Shown: positions 17,050-25,729 of the stretch, piece after piece
Layout: each line of letters starts with the position of its first letter
How positions within the stretch are numbered: the stretch's first letter is position 1
NCBI RefSeq assembly: GCF_007970805.1
Contig: NZ_CP042433.1
Location: 3,658,001 to 3,722,000 of the forward strand
Direction of reading: 5' to 3'
DNA: 64,000 bases
Origin: Flavisolibacter ginsenosidimutans
Lineage (GTDB): Bacteria > Bacteroidota > Bacteroidia > Chitinophagales > Chitinophagaceae
Position numbers and translations under genes: made by a program
Notes under the pieces: model-generated
Told to the model about the DNA's origin: nothing
Databases searched by the model: none
The model's input: the letters and a program-made list of their open reading frames with translations, nothing else

Positions 17050-17748
17050 CTATGCTTTACAATAGGCGCACCCGTGTTCTTGTGCACGGCCTACAGCCCA
17101 TACGCCAGAGGGAACAATTTGTATTTTGGGCAACACGGCAGCTTTAAATTCTTTGTAAACATTCTCTTGGCTCTGTTTGGTCATGTCGGCAACCACGGCG
17201 CTGTAAACTGTCATGGCCATGTTGCACACGCAGAACATCACGCCGCTGTCTTGCAACTCGTTTATGCCGATAGCTACATTGCCAATGCCCGGCACCTGAA
17301 AATCGCCGGCAGCAGGTTTGTAAAACGCATTGCGCATGGCCGATGCTTTTGTCTTTTCATCGTTTACCTTAAACATGTCGCCAAATTTATATTTCGCCCA
17401 CAACTCGCTGTTTAACGCAAAGGGCATGGCTTCGTGGCGAAGAATAACGACAACGCTGTTGTCTTTATCGGGTGTGCCGGTCATAGAGTTTGTGATTAAA
17501 AAAACGCGTGGCCAGGCAAAAGGAAAAACGCCGTTCGGCTCCGTGGCATCAAACACAATGCGGTGCTTGCCTTTGATGTTTTTGAACCAGGCGTCAGGAT
17601 CGTCTTCCGGTAGAAAACGGTCCGTGTTTTTTGCCACGGCCTGAAGCGGTGCGGCCATCCCGCCCAAACTCATAGCAGCGGCGCCGGTAGCGAGGGTGCC
17701 CAAAAAAGCCCGGCGATTGGTTGCGAGGCCGGTGTCGTTCTTTTCCAT
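17050..17748 (-). CDS. Tat-exported DsrE-like protein
   Basis: A 232-residue protein with a twin-arginine leader NRRAFLG (Arg12-Arg13) and hydrophobic stretch GTLATGAAAMSLGG, so it is probably exported folded. The mature part has the DsrE/DsrF-like alternation, including VVVILRHEAMPFAL and VPGIGNVAIGINELQ, followed by Cys residues in GVMFCVCNMAMT (about 172-174). The C-terminus ends EHGCAYCKA, a CxxC pair that may bind metal or form a disulfide. DsrE proteins carry sulfane sulfur on a cysteine; here that role is inferred. The TsdA-like gene (convergent) and another DsrE-like gene (divergent) flank it. Confidence 0.65.
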   Translation of the reverse strand: MEKNDTGLATNRRAFLGTLATGAAAMSLGGMAAPLQAVAKNTDRFLPEDDPDAWFKNIKGKHRIVFDATEPNGVFPFAWPRVFLITNSMTGTPDKDNSVVVILRHEAMPFALNSELWAKYKFGDMFKVNDEKTKASAMRNAFYKPAAGDFQVPGIGNVAIGINELQDSGVMFCVCNMAMTVYSAVVADMTKQSQENVYKEFKAAVLPKIQIVPSGVWAVGRAQEHGCAYCKA

Positions 17749-17883
17749 AAAAAAATTTTTTTGGTGAAGAAATCTGCTTCAAAAGTTACGAAAACAAACC
17801 GCAGACAACAATTTTATCTCTAATGTGATGTGCCGGTATTTCCGAAAAATATTTCGTAAACTTTATAGCCTAAACTCACCGGT

Positions 17884-18297
17884 ATGAAGCCCTTTCTTTT
17901 CTTCTTGCTGCTTTTGCTTTTGGCGCCTTTTGCACGAGCGCAAAACGTTCCGTATAACGTTGTGTTTGACCTTACCAGCAAGGACACCCTCGATCACCAA
18001 GCCGTGATACGCTGGCTTAGCGGCATCAGCAGCGCACGGCCCGACGCAAAACTGGAAGTAGTGCTTTACGGCCAGTCGCTTGACATGGTGCAAAAGGAAA
18101 AATCTACCGTTGCCGCACCGCTGCTTCAATTGCTGCAAAACAAAAACGTCAGTGTAAAAGTTTGCGCGGTAGCCATGAAGCATCACAACATTGAAGCGTC
18201 GCAACTCTTGCCCGGTGTGAGCGTTGTTCCCGACGGCATTTATGAAATCATTCAACGCGAAAAAGACGGATGGGGATACATTAAGGCCGTGCATTAA
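17884..18297 (+). CDS. Exported DsrE/DsrF-like protein
   Basis: A 137-residue protein with a Sec signal peptide (about 1-19, ending FARAQ). The mature domain has the DsrE fold pattern: YNVVFDLTSKDTLDHQAVIRWLSG, LEVVLYGQSLDMV, VSVKVCAVAMKHHNI with a conserved-position Cys, and VVPDGIYEIIQREKDGWGYIKA. Such periplasmic DsrE-like proteins are widespread in Bacteroidota. It is divergent from the Tat DsrE-like gene across 135 bp, so the two may be co-regulated, possibly with the cytochrome. Confidence 0.78.
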   Translation: MKPFLFFLLLLLLAPFARAQNVPYNVVFDLTSKDTLDHQAVIRWLSGISSARPDAKLEVVLYGQSLDMVQKEKSTVAAPLLQLLQNKNVSVKVCAVAMKHHNIEASQLLPGVSVVPDGIYEIIQREKDGWGYIKAVH

Positions 18298-18299
18298 AC

Positions 18300-18365
18300 T
18301 GTTGATTGTTGTTCGTTGGCCGAAGAAAAATTAGCGGCGATACAAACAACGACCAACGGTCAACA
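18300..18365. repeat. Imperfect intergenic palindrome between DsrE-like gene and ctaA
   Basis: Arms 18300-18319 and 18346-18365 pair at about 16 of 20 positions. Units resemble GTTGATTG and GTTGTTCG. It lies three bases after the DsrE-like stop and before the ctaA promoter. Confidence 0.5.
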
Positions 18366-18393
18366 AAATGCTTCAATGCTCCCTATCCGCGGT

Positions 18394-18401
18394 TAGTTTT
18401 G
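18394..18401 (+). promoter_or_regulatory. Bacteroidota -7 box TAGTTTTG before ctaA
   Basis: Exact TAnnTTTG match ending 7 bp before the ctaA ATG, implying a leader of only a few bases. The context CGGTTAGTTTTGC is nearly repeated before the DUF2480 gene at 55781-55792. Confidence 0.6.
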
Positions 18402-18408
18402 CGCCGCC

Positions 18409-19497
18409 ATGTTGGAAGAAATTGTCAGCAAACGAAGCCGGCCCGTTGCCATTTGGCTGCTGGTGGGTGTGTTCATGATCATCGTTCAAATTATTCTCGG
18501 CGGCATTACCCGCTTAACCGATTCGGGTCTTTCGATTACAGAATGGCAACCCTTGCTGGGCGCCGTTCCACCAACAAACGAAGCGGAATGGAACAAGGCT
18601 TTTGAAGGGTATAAGCACATTGCGCAATTCAAACACCTGCACGCTTATTTTACTCTTGACGATTTTAAATCCATCTTTTTTTGGGAATGGCTTCATCGCT
18701 TGTGGGGACGTTTCATTGGTGTTGTTTTTATTATTCCCTTTGTTATTTTCCTCGTTCAAAAACGTTTTACAAAAGACATGATAACGCCCATGTTGATTCT
18801 TTTTTTATTGGGCGGCTTGCAAGGCCTTATTGGCTGGGTAATGGTGATGAGTGGCCTAAACGACGAAAACCTTTACGTGAGCCACATTCGCCTGGCCATT
18901 CATTTCATTACGGCCCTGGGATTGCTGGTTTATACTTTCTGGTTTGCACTTCGATTACTTGTGCAGAACAAACAAAAGATAGCTGCGCCTTCTTCCAAAA
19001 ACTTATTGGGTTGGATTCTTGGTTTGCTGGTGGTGCAATTAATTTACGGTGCCTTCATGGCCGGACTGAAAGCCGCTCTGGCCGCACCAACCTGGCCTTC
19101 CATCAATGGTTATTATCTGCCGCCTTATATTGCCGTGTATCAAGGCAAAGAAGGAACTTTTTTTTCAGCGCTTGTCAACAATCCCGTTACGGTTCATTTC
19201 ATTCACCGCAACATTGCGTACTTACTCACAATTCTAATTGCCGTTTGGACGGTGAAGGCCGCCAAAGAAAAACGAAGCGCTCTGTTTAACCGCCTTAAAT
19301 GGATTCCGCTTTTGTTGGTGCTAACGCAGGTTGGTTTGGGCATTGCGGCCGTACTGACCAGCATAAAAAAACAGCCGCAGCAATGGGGCCTGTTTGAATG
19401 GAATGCTCAATTGCACCAGGTTGTAGCCATGCTGCTCCTGCTTTCCTTAACGGCGGTTTTCTTTCTGCACAAACAAAATAAAAGTGCAGCGGCCTGA
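18409..19497 (+). CDS. ctaA: Haem A synthase (COX15/CtaA family)
   Basis: Converts haem O to haem A for aa3-type terminal oxidases in the inner membrane. It is 362 residues with about eight membrane helices. Conserved features are GGITRLTDSGLSITEW after helix 1, the haem-ligand histidines in EWLHRLWGR and VHFIHRNIAYL, and further histidines in VSHIRLAIHF and AQLHQVVAM. The length and the GLSITEW motif match the alphaproteobacterial/mitochondrial type. It stands alone behind a near-leaderless promoter. Confidence 0.93.
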   Translation: MLEEIVSKRSRPVAIWLLVGVFMIIVQIILGGITRLTDSGLSITEWQPLLGAVPPTNEAEWNKAFEGYKHIAQFKHLHAYFTLDDFKSIFFWEWLHRLWGRFIGVVFIIPFVIFLVQKRFTKDMITPMLILFLLGGLQGLIGWVMVMSGLNDENLYVSHIRLAIHFITALGLLVYTFWFALRLLVQNKQKIAAPSSKNLLGWILGLLVVQLIYGAFMAGLKAALAAPTWPSINGYYLPPYIAVYQGKEGTFFSALVNNPVTVHFIHRNIAYLLTILIAVWTVKAAKEKRSALFNRLKWIPLLLVLTQVGLGIAAVLTSIKKQPQQWGLFEWNAQLHQVVAMLLLLSLTAVFFLHKQNKSAAA

Positions 19498-19522
19498 GTT
19501 ATTCTACTGTCTAACTTTAGGT

Positions 19523-19610
19523 GAAACGTGAGACGGCAGACGTGAAACCGTAAAATTTTTCGGATTAAAGCGGCCTGCGGTTTGACGTCTTACGCCTGTC
19601 GTCTCACGTC
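19523..19610. repeat. Intergenic palindrome of GTGAGACG/CGTCTCAC type
   Basis: Arm 19523-19550 pairs with 19578-19610; one arm carries about six extra bases. Each arm is built from degenerate units such as CGTGAGACG, GCAGACGTG and GTAAGACGT. It lies between ctaA and the patatin gene, both on the plus strand. Confidence 0.6.
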
Positions 19611-19627
19611 ATTCAATTCCGCTAACC

Positions 19628-21943
19628 ATGGAGTACTTTTCCTTTCTCCCCCGATCGTTGCAAAAAAATTTTCGCAGTACATTACAACCCTTGAAACAAT
19701 CGGCGACTATTATTGAATACCTGCGCGGCACGTTTTACTCGCTGCCCGTGCAATTGCTTTTTCTGCATTTCAGAAAGTACCAGGTGCTGCTTGTTTTCTG
19801 GCTCATTTTGTTTAGCGTGGTGGGCGGCGTTTTCATGAAATCTTTTGGCGCCGAAGCGCTTTATTTGGCGCCCGAATACATGGGCAACGTGAACGCATTG
19901 GGCGCAGCAATTGTAGGTGTTGCTATCGGCATTTTTATCATGTGCTGGAACGTGACGACCTTCATTCTTTTCAGCCGCCACTTTAGTTTTCTGGCCGCTA
20001 CGCAATATCCTTTTTTGAAATACTGCGTCAACAATAGCATCATCCCGTTGAGCTTTCTTGTTTTTTATTTGCTGAAGGCTTATCAGTATGCGCACTACAA
20101 AGAACTTATCGCCAACGTTGAAATCGTTTTTTTAACGGGCGGCTTTCTCATTGGCCTCTTGCTCGTCTTCATCGTTTCCTTTCTTTATTTTTTTAGTGCC
20201 GACAGAACCATTTTCAAAATTCTTCAACCGCTTTTTAGCAGCGCAAAAAATTACATCTCCACCTTGCAGCCCGAAAAGGCCAGCGGCCGTTCGCTCATTT
20301 ATTCCGAGTGGTTCCTCGATTCGTTTTTTAAAGTGCGCCGTTGCCGCGACGTGTCGCACTACTCACCGGAACTGATGGAAAAAATTTTCAAGCGCCACCA
20401 CTTTGCCGCGGTCATTTCGGTTTTCATCATCTATTTGTTTTTGTTGCTGATTGGCTACTTCATTGATCAGCCTTTTTTCCAGTTGCCTGCCGGCGCTTCC
20501 ATCACGCTTTTGTTTGCCGTGCTTATTGGCGTTACCGGCGCCATTGTTTATTTCTTTCAAAGCTGGAGCGTGCCGGTTCTCATCCTGTTCATCTTTATGC
20601 TGAATTATCTGTACCGGATCGAATGGATTGACCCGCGCAACAAAGCCTACGGCTTAAACTACAACAACAAGAACGACTATCCTTCCTATACGCAACCCGT
20701 TTTGGACAGCATTGCCGCTTCGGCCGCCGCCGAAAACGACAAGCGAAACATGGAAACGGTTTTGGGTCGGTGGAAAGCAAAGCAAGGCGAAGAAAAGCCT
20801 TTGCTAGTGATTGTAACAACGAGCGGCGGCGGCACACGCAGCGCCACGTTTACGATGGATGTGTTGCAACGATTGGACAGCATTACGGGCGGCAGGATGA
20901 TGAAGAAAACTTTTTTGTTTACGGGTGCATCCGGCGGCATGATCGGCGCATCCTACTTCCGTGAACTTTACCGGCAGCGTTTAAACAATCCATCCATTCG
21001 TTTGCAGGATGAACGCTACGTGGACAACATTGCTTCTGACCTGCTAAACCCCACGTTTACTTCGTTTGTCACTCGCGATGTGTTTGCACCGGAGCGAAAG
21101 TTTTCGGTTGGGCCTTATTCTTACTTACGCGATCGAGGCCTTGCCTTTGAAGAAGCGCTGAACAAAAACACAGAAAGGGTTTTGGACAAAAAGCTGGGCG
21201 ATTACGTGACCGATGAAACGCAGGCGAACATTCCGCTGATGCTGTATCACACGCTGATTACCCGCGACGGAAAGAAGATGCTGATTGGCACGCAGCCGGT
21301 GCGCTTTATGACGCATCCATCGGTTGATTCAACCGAAAAAGCAACGGCCGACGCTATTGACTTTACATCCTTCTTTTCTAAGCAAGACCCGTACAATTTG
21401 CGGATGCTAACCGTGCTTCGGATGAACGCAACCTTTCCCGTAGTGTTGCCGAACGTGTGGATGCCGTCGGACCCGGTGATTGACGTTATGGACGGCGGCC
21501 TGCGCGACAATTACGGTGTGGAAACATCTTTGCGTTTTTTAACGCACATGCAAGGCTGGATTGAACAAAACACCCGCGGTGTGGTGCTGGTTCAAATACG
21601 CGATCGCATGGACGGCGGCTGGGACAACCCCTACGAGTTTGATGACCTGGTGCAGAACGCCACCAAGCCTTTCTTTCTGTTGCAACACAACTGGTACAAG
21701 ATGATGGAGTATTTCCAAAAAGACATGGCTACGTATTTTTTGAACAACCAGCGCTATCCCGTCCACAACATCACCTTTCAATACATTCCACGACAAGAAG
21801 AACACAAAGCAGCACTCAGCTTTCACTTAACCAAGCTGGAAAAGGCGGACATTAAAGGTTCGCTTCAGTCGGACCACAACCAGGAAAGTTTTAAACGGGT
21901 GCTGGAGTTGTTTGCAGGAAAGGAAAAGAAACAACCGAAGTGA
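19628..21943 (+). CDS. Membrane-bound patatin-like phospholipase
   Basis: A 771-residue protein combining an N-terminal membrane region with a patatin domain. Hydrophobic helices are visible at about 45-70, 90-115, 130-150, 165-190, 255-280 and 285-325. The patatin part carries an oxyanion-type SGGGTRSATF, the nucleophile motif GASGGMIG near residue 437, and the catalytic-type DGGLRDNYG near 620. Patatins are Ser-Asp dyad lipid acyl hydrolases. The combination with a multi-pass N-terminus suggests action on membrane lipids, but its substrate is unknown. Confidence 0.82.
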   Translation: MEYFSFLPRSLQKNFRSTLQPLKQSATIIEYLRGTFYSLPVQLLFLHFRKYQVLLVFWLILFSVVGGVFMKSFGAEALYLAPEYMGNVNALGAAIVGVAIGIFIMCWNVTTFILFSRHFSFLAATQYPFLKYCVNNSIIPLSFLVFYLLKAYQYAHYKELIANVEIVFLTGGFLIGLLLVFIVSFLYFFSADRTIFKILQPLFSSAKNYISTLQPEKASGRSLIYSEWFLDSFFKVRRCRDVSHYSPELMEKIFKRHHFAAVISVFIIYLFLLLIGYFIDQPFFQLPAGASITLLFAVLIGVTGAIVYFFQSWSVPVLILFIFMLNYLYRIEWIDPRNKAYGLNYNNKNDYPSYTQPVLDSIAASAAAENDKRNMETVLGRWKAKQGEEKPLLVIVTTSGGGTRSATFTMDVLQRLDSITGGRMMKKTFLFTGASGGMIGASYFRELYRQRLNNPSIRLQDERYVDNIASDLLNPTFTSFVTRDVFAPERKFSVGPYSYLRDRGLAFEEALNKNTERVLDKKLGDYVTDETQANIPLMLYHTLITRDGKKMLIGTQPVRFMTHPSVDSTEKATADAIDFTSFFSKQDPYNLRMLTVLRMNATFPVVLPNVWMPSDPVIDVMDGGLRDNYGVETSLRFLTHMQGWIEQNTRGVVLVQIRDRMDGGWDNPYEFDDLVQNATKPFFLLQHNWYKMMEYFQKDMATYFLNNQRYPVHNITFQYIPRQEEHKAALSFHLTKLEKADIKGSLQSDHNQESFKRVLELFAGKEKKQPK

Positions 21944-21977
21944 TAAAGCTTCGGAATACTGCGCGGCACAAAAGGAA

Positions 21978-22004
21978 GAAAGCTCCCTATAGGAGCTTTC
22001 TGAT
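21978..22004. terminator. Hairpin between convergent genes
   Basis: A perfect 9-bp stem (21978-21986 with 21992-22000) lies between the patatin stop (21943) and the T9SS protein stop (22027). T runs are weak on the plus strand, while the flank reading on the minus strand is TTCCTTTTG. Confidence 0.6.
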
Positions 22005-22026
22005 CTGTCTCAATAAACAGTGTTGG

Positions 22027-23130
22027 TTAGTCTTTCAGGAACTTCACCACGCTACGCGTTTCACTTGTTCTTACTTCCAGCAGGTAAGTTCCTTTCATGT
22101 TTACATTCTGTAAATCTGTAGAAAGGTTATTGAGGCCTTTTTGCACGTTGAACTTTGTCTGGCAAACCTTTACGCCGTTCACGTTATAAACCGCAACATC
22201 GGCAAGACCCGCACGATCGGCATTAAAGGTGAACTGAAGGTTTTGTTTTACGGGGTTTTGCAACAGGTTAAGAGCATTGCCTTCGGCCGTTTGCTTTTTC
22301 ACAAAAATTACGTTTGAGTACGACACGCTCTTGTTCTTGTTGACAATCTTCAAACGATAATAAGTTGCAGCCAACAGGCTTTCGGTGTACGAATAGCCTT
22401 CGTCGCCCTTCTTCTCTGTAGCCATTACAAAAGCAGCCGTTTTAAAAGTGCGTCCATCAGCACTTTTTTCCAGTTCAAAATAATCACCCGTTTCGTTTTC
22501 TGCTACTTGCCACTGCAGTTGCACTTGCTCGCCTTGTAAACTTGACTGGAAGTTTTTCAGGTATACAGGCAGCGGACCGCTTGCGGTTCCGTTACAGTTG
22601 TATGGTGCTGAGTAATTGTAGGCACCGGCAATGGAAATGTCATCCAGATAAACAGAGGTGTTGCCGTCGCTGCTGCCGGATATTTCAATAACGATTTTAT
22701 ACACGCCGCTGGCAGTGGTGGAAGCAGTAGAAAGAGACTGCGTTGTGGTTGGCGTTTGTTTGTCCAGCGCAACACTTGTCAGTGCGGTGGTCGTTCCGTT
22801 GTAAGCTTGCAGTTTAACGGCAATGCTGCGTGTAGCGTTGGTAGCGAGCTTGGTGTTGAGTTTATAATTAAACGATATGCTTGCGGCGTTCGGCAGGCTT
22901 ACATACGGAGTAGAAACCACGCCGTTGGTACCGTTTGTAACCGGCAATACTTCAAGATTGTTTGCGCCGTTTACCTGGCTTGATGTAGAGAAAGCAACGC
23001 CGGAAAACTGCCAGCAGTTGCCGGTAAGTTGAGAAAGCGCCGATACAGATTCAAAGGTTTGATTGATTTGTGCGTTTACGCTAAAAAACGAGAATATAAG
23101 AACAGCAAAAAGGGTAAAAATTTGTTTCAT
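22027..23130 (-). CDS. T9SS-secreted protein with C-terminal sorting domain
   Basis: A 367-residue secreted protein. The signal peptide (about 1-20, ending VNAQ) is followed by a Thr/Ser-rich beta-sandwich region (about 25-175) with SVYLDDISIAG, a fibronectin-like segment (about 190-270, QLQWQVAENETGDYFELEKSADG), and a type A sorting domain (about 288-367) with LLQNPVKQNLQF, VAVYNVNGVKV and the KGTYLLEVRTSETRSVVKFLKD end. The sorting domain directs export through the type IX system and surface attachment. The ligand or role of the N-terminal part is not known. Confidence 0.85.
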   Translation of the reverse strand: MKQIFTLFAVLIFSFFSVNAQINQTFESVSALSQLTGNCWQFSGVAFSTSSQVNGANNLEVLPVTNGTNGVVSTPYVSLPNAASISFNYKLNTKLATNATRSIAVKLQAYNGTTTALTSVALDKQTPTTTQSLSTASTTASGVYKIVIEISGSSDGNTSVYLDDISIAGAYNYSAPYNCNGTASGPLPVYLKNFQSSLQGEQVQLQWQVAENETGDYFELEKSADGRTFKTAAFVMATEKKGDEGYSYTESLLAATYYRLKIVNKNKSVSYSNVIFVKKQTAEGNALNLLQNPVKQNLQFTFNADRAGLADVAVYNVNGVKVCQTKFNVQKGLNNLSTDLQNVNMKGTYLLEVRTSETRSVVKFLKD

Positions 23131-23570
23131 TTCCAGGGTTTAAACAGATTAAAAATATTGTCGGCCTATAGAAGTATTGGATACAGAAAACGTTTGTGTT
23201 GGCAATAACCGTAGGAGAAGAATCAACAAGAAGGGGTGATGCTTTGGGTACGGTATTGTTTACTTGCTTTTCGGATGGTGCAGGGAAATGTACTTGCGCG
23301 AATACGATGCAAACGTAATCGTGCTTTTTCAGAATTGCAAGTGTTTTTACGAAAATATTTTTCGCCAATTCCGTATTTTCCACAAACACATGTTTCGTAT
23401 AATTCTGATAATACTTGCAAGAATTACGGTGCTTCGGCCTAAGCAATCTTTTCGACCGCTGTGTTTAAGCGCTTTATAAATTAAAAGAAAGAAGCACGCC
23501 GACTTTCTGCTATTAGGGCAAGTACCGGAAGTCCGCAGAGTTGATAGGACTTTTACGAATCAGTGCGTAA
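23131..23570. other. 440-bp intergenic region, no gene seen
   Basis: AT-rich gap between two minus-strand genes. Short frames exist on both strands, but all are rich in Cys/Arg and look like chance. It must contain the promoter of the T9SS protein. I see no repeat, hairpin or RNA gene that I can support. Confidence 0.5.
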
Positions 23571-24467
23571 TTATTGCAACAACCGAAAGCAATCGTGCTT
23601 TACTTTAAATTCCAGCTCCTTCACCGTCTCCACCGGGTCGCCGTCAATGTGCATAGGCGCTTCGTCAAGGTTGGTAATGTGCAGGCTTTCCGTTTGAAAA
23701 TAAATAAGGCTGCTGCGTTCGTCCACAATGTCCACTCGCTGTACTTTGTTGAAGCCGCTGATTTGTTTTAGTGTTTGAAACAACACGCTCAACTTGTTTT
23801 GCTTTGTCATAATCACCACATCCAGCAAGCCATCCGTTAAGGATGCTTTCGGCGCAATGGTAAAGTTGTTGCCAAACTGGTTGCTGTTGGCAACGGAGAT
23901 AAAAAACGCTTCCGTTTTTATTTCTTTCTCCGCTGTGTTTATTACAAAAGAATAAGCGGTTGAAGTAAAAAAGTTTTGCAGCGTTTTCTTCACATACGTG
24001 GTAAGGCCGCGTTTGGGAGCGTCGGCAAAATCGTGCGCCACCTGCGCATCAAACCCAAGGCCCACCAACATGCACGCAAAGCGTTTGTTGATGGTAAAGC
24101 CGTCGGTTAGTTTGCTCTTGCCGTTGAAGGCGATCTGCAAAGCCTTTACCGGGTCTTTTGGTATGCCTGCACTAAACGCAAGTCCGTTGCCCGAACCGCA
24201 TGGAATAATGCCAAATTGCACGTTCTGTTTACGCAGGCTGTTTACGGCCTGATTGATCGTTCCGTCGCCGCCGGCAATAATTACATCCGTAAACCTTTCG
24301 TCTTTGATAACAGGATAGAGAAAAGAATAATCACCGTTGGAAACAGAAGGATAAATAGAAAAGGGAAAACCAATCTTTCTGGTTTCCTGCTCGATAATTT
24401 CCCGCAGGTTTTTTTTGTTGCGTGTGCCGGAAATAGGGTTAACGATGAAAAGAAGTTTTCGCTGCAT
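23571..24467 (-). CDS. Diacylglycerol kinase-family lipid kinase (YegS/BmrU type) 1
   Basis: A 298-residue kinase. The N-terminal catalytic domain starts FIVNPISGTRNKK and has the nucleotide-binding GGDGT motif near residue 80 and the PCGSGNGLA loop. The C-terminal beta-rich domain ends with the DGDPV-type motif (MHIDGDPVETVKELEFKV). Family members phosphorylate lipid hydroxyls such as diacylglycerol or sphingoid bases. Its start overlaps the stop of the upstream gene by one base (TGATG), indicating translational coupling in a surE-hypothetical-kinase operon. A second kinase of this family is at 25730. Confidence 0.88.
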   Translation of the reverse strand: MQRKLLFIVNPISGTRNKKNLREIIEQETRKIGFPFSIYPSVSNGDYSFLYPVIKDERFTDVIIAGGDGTINQAVNSLRKQNVQFGIIPCGSGNGLAFSAGIPKDPVKALQIAFNGKSKLTDGFTINKRFACMLVGLGFDAQVAHDFADAPKRGLTTYVKKTLQNFFTSTAYSFVINTAEKEIKTEAFFISVANSNQFGNNFTIAPKASLTDGLLDVVIMTKQNKLSVLFQTLKQISGFNKVQRVDIVDERSSLIYFQTESLHITNLDEAPMHIDGDPVETVKELEFKVKHDCFRLLQ

Positions 24468-24889
24468 CAGTCAAATCGAATGGTGCACAAATGTACCCTT
24501 CGCAACCGAACGACAGCGCCGCCTTCGTCCAAAACCGGTACCGTATAAATTTTTATTTGCGGCGACGTTGGCTTCCACTTCTTCAAGGTCTTCACCGGTA
24601 TTACAAGGCTCAACGTTTGCTCCGAATAAAGCTCTCTGTCGCCGGTATTAAACACCATGATGCGGCGCTTGCGCTGGCCTTCCACCGCCCCCGGAACATA
24701 CGTAACAATCAGGCTTCCTTTTTTTAAATCCTTTACCGCGATTGTGTTGGCCGTTGTGTCCTCGGTATTGGCCGTAAGCAAGGTCTTGCTGTTCAACTCC
24801 ACCGTCCAGTGTTGGGTCGTTTGCGAAAATCCTTGCAGGACAAAGACTGTGGCAAACAGTGATAAACAAATTGTTTTCATACGCTTCAT
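24467..24889 (-). CDS. Exported protein of unknown function in surE operon
   Basis: A 140-residue protein with a signal peptide (about 1-22, ending GFSQ; ATG at 24880 is an equally good start). The mature part is beta-rich, with ELNSKTLLTANTEDT, KKGSLIVTYVPG, RRIMVFNTGDRELY and an Arg-rich C-terminus. I do not recognise a family. It is one base from the surE stop (24891) and overlaps the kinase start, so the three genes are almost certainly one transcript. Confidence 0.7.
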   Translation of the reverse strand: MKRMKTICLSLFATVFVLQGFSQTTQHWTVELNSKTLLTANTEDTTANTIAVKDLKKGSLIVTYVPGAVEGQRKRRIMVFNTGDRELYSEQTLSLVIPVKTLKKWKPTSPQIKIYTVPVLDEGGAVVRLRRVHLCTIRFD

Positions 24890-24890
24890 G

Positions 24891-25649
24891 CTAAATTTTT
24901 TTTACGCCTTCTTTTTGTGTTTGGGTTGAAGAAGAAATCCGCTTTTGCAATTCCGCTTCGTCGGTTAAATCCAAACGCAAGGGCGTTATGGAAACATAGC
25001 CGTTCTCCACAGCCCAACGATCTGTACCTTCTTCGGCAGGACCAAGCGGAATGACCGTAAACCAATAATGCTTTCGCCCCATTGGGTCCACGGCCGGTTC
25101 AATTTTATTATCGTACAGCCGCACTGACTGACGCGTCCACATAATGCCCTTTGGCTGCGGTGGAAAGTTTACGTTGTACAAAGCCAGCCGGTCTTCTTTT
25201 AGCAACAGTTCTAGCGTTTGTTTTACAAAAGGCGTCAGCGCTTCAAAATCCGGCTCTGCTTTGCCTACCGGCGTACTCAACGCAATGCCTTTCACGCCCA
25301 GCAAAACCGCTTGTTTAGCAGCAGCCAAAGTACCCGAATGCCACATGGCGTTGCCAAGATTTGGTCCCATGTTGATGCCCGAGAGCACCACATCTGTTTT
25401 ACAAATGTGCGTTCCCAGTGCGGCGCAGTCGGCTGGCGTACCGTTTACCTTAAAGGCCTGCACACCGTCAACCGCTATCGTTGCTTTCTTGTACGAAATG
25501 GGCAAGTGTGCTGTGATGGCGTGCGAAGCAGCAGAACGCTCTACATCCGGCGCCATCACGGTTACACTGCCGAAATCTTTTGCAATCTGCGCCAGTGCAG
25601 CCAGGCCCGGACTGTAAATGCCGTCGTCGTTTGCAATGAGTATGTTCAT
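24891..25649 (-). CDS. surE: 5'/3'-nucleotidase SurE
   Basis: Dephosphorylates nucleoside 5'- and 3'-monophosphates; cytosolic. It is 252 residues from the ATG at 25649 (MNILIANDDGIYSPGL). Metal ligands Asp8-Asp9 of NDDG, the SGINMGPNLGN loop, WHSGTLAAA and the C-terminal ITPLRLDLT are the SurE signatures. An upstream in-frame extension (MCNWHK...) is rejected because SurE normally begins at this methionine. It is first in the operon with the exported protein and lipid kinase. Confidence 0.94.
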   Translation of the reverse strand: MNILIANDDGIYSPGLAALAQIAKDFGSVTVMAPDVERSAASHAITAHLPISYKKATIAVDGVQAFKVNGTPADCAALGTHICKTDVVLSGINMGPNLGNAMWHSGTLAAAKQAVLLGVKGIALSTPVGKAEPDFEALTPFVKQTLELLLKEDRLALYNVNFPPQPKGIMWTRQSVRLYDNKIEPAVDPMGRKHYWFTVIPLGPAEEGTDRWAVENGYVSITPLRLDLTDEAELQKRISSSTQTQKEGVKKI

Positions 25650-25729
25650 ACAGAAGGCTGCAACATTTTTGTGCCAATTGCACAACTTTTCTGGTATGCT
25701 TTTGTTGAGCTAAGCAACAAGCATTGTTT

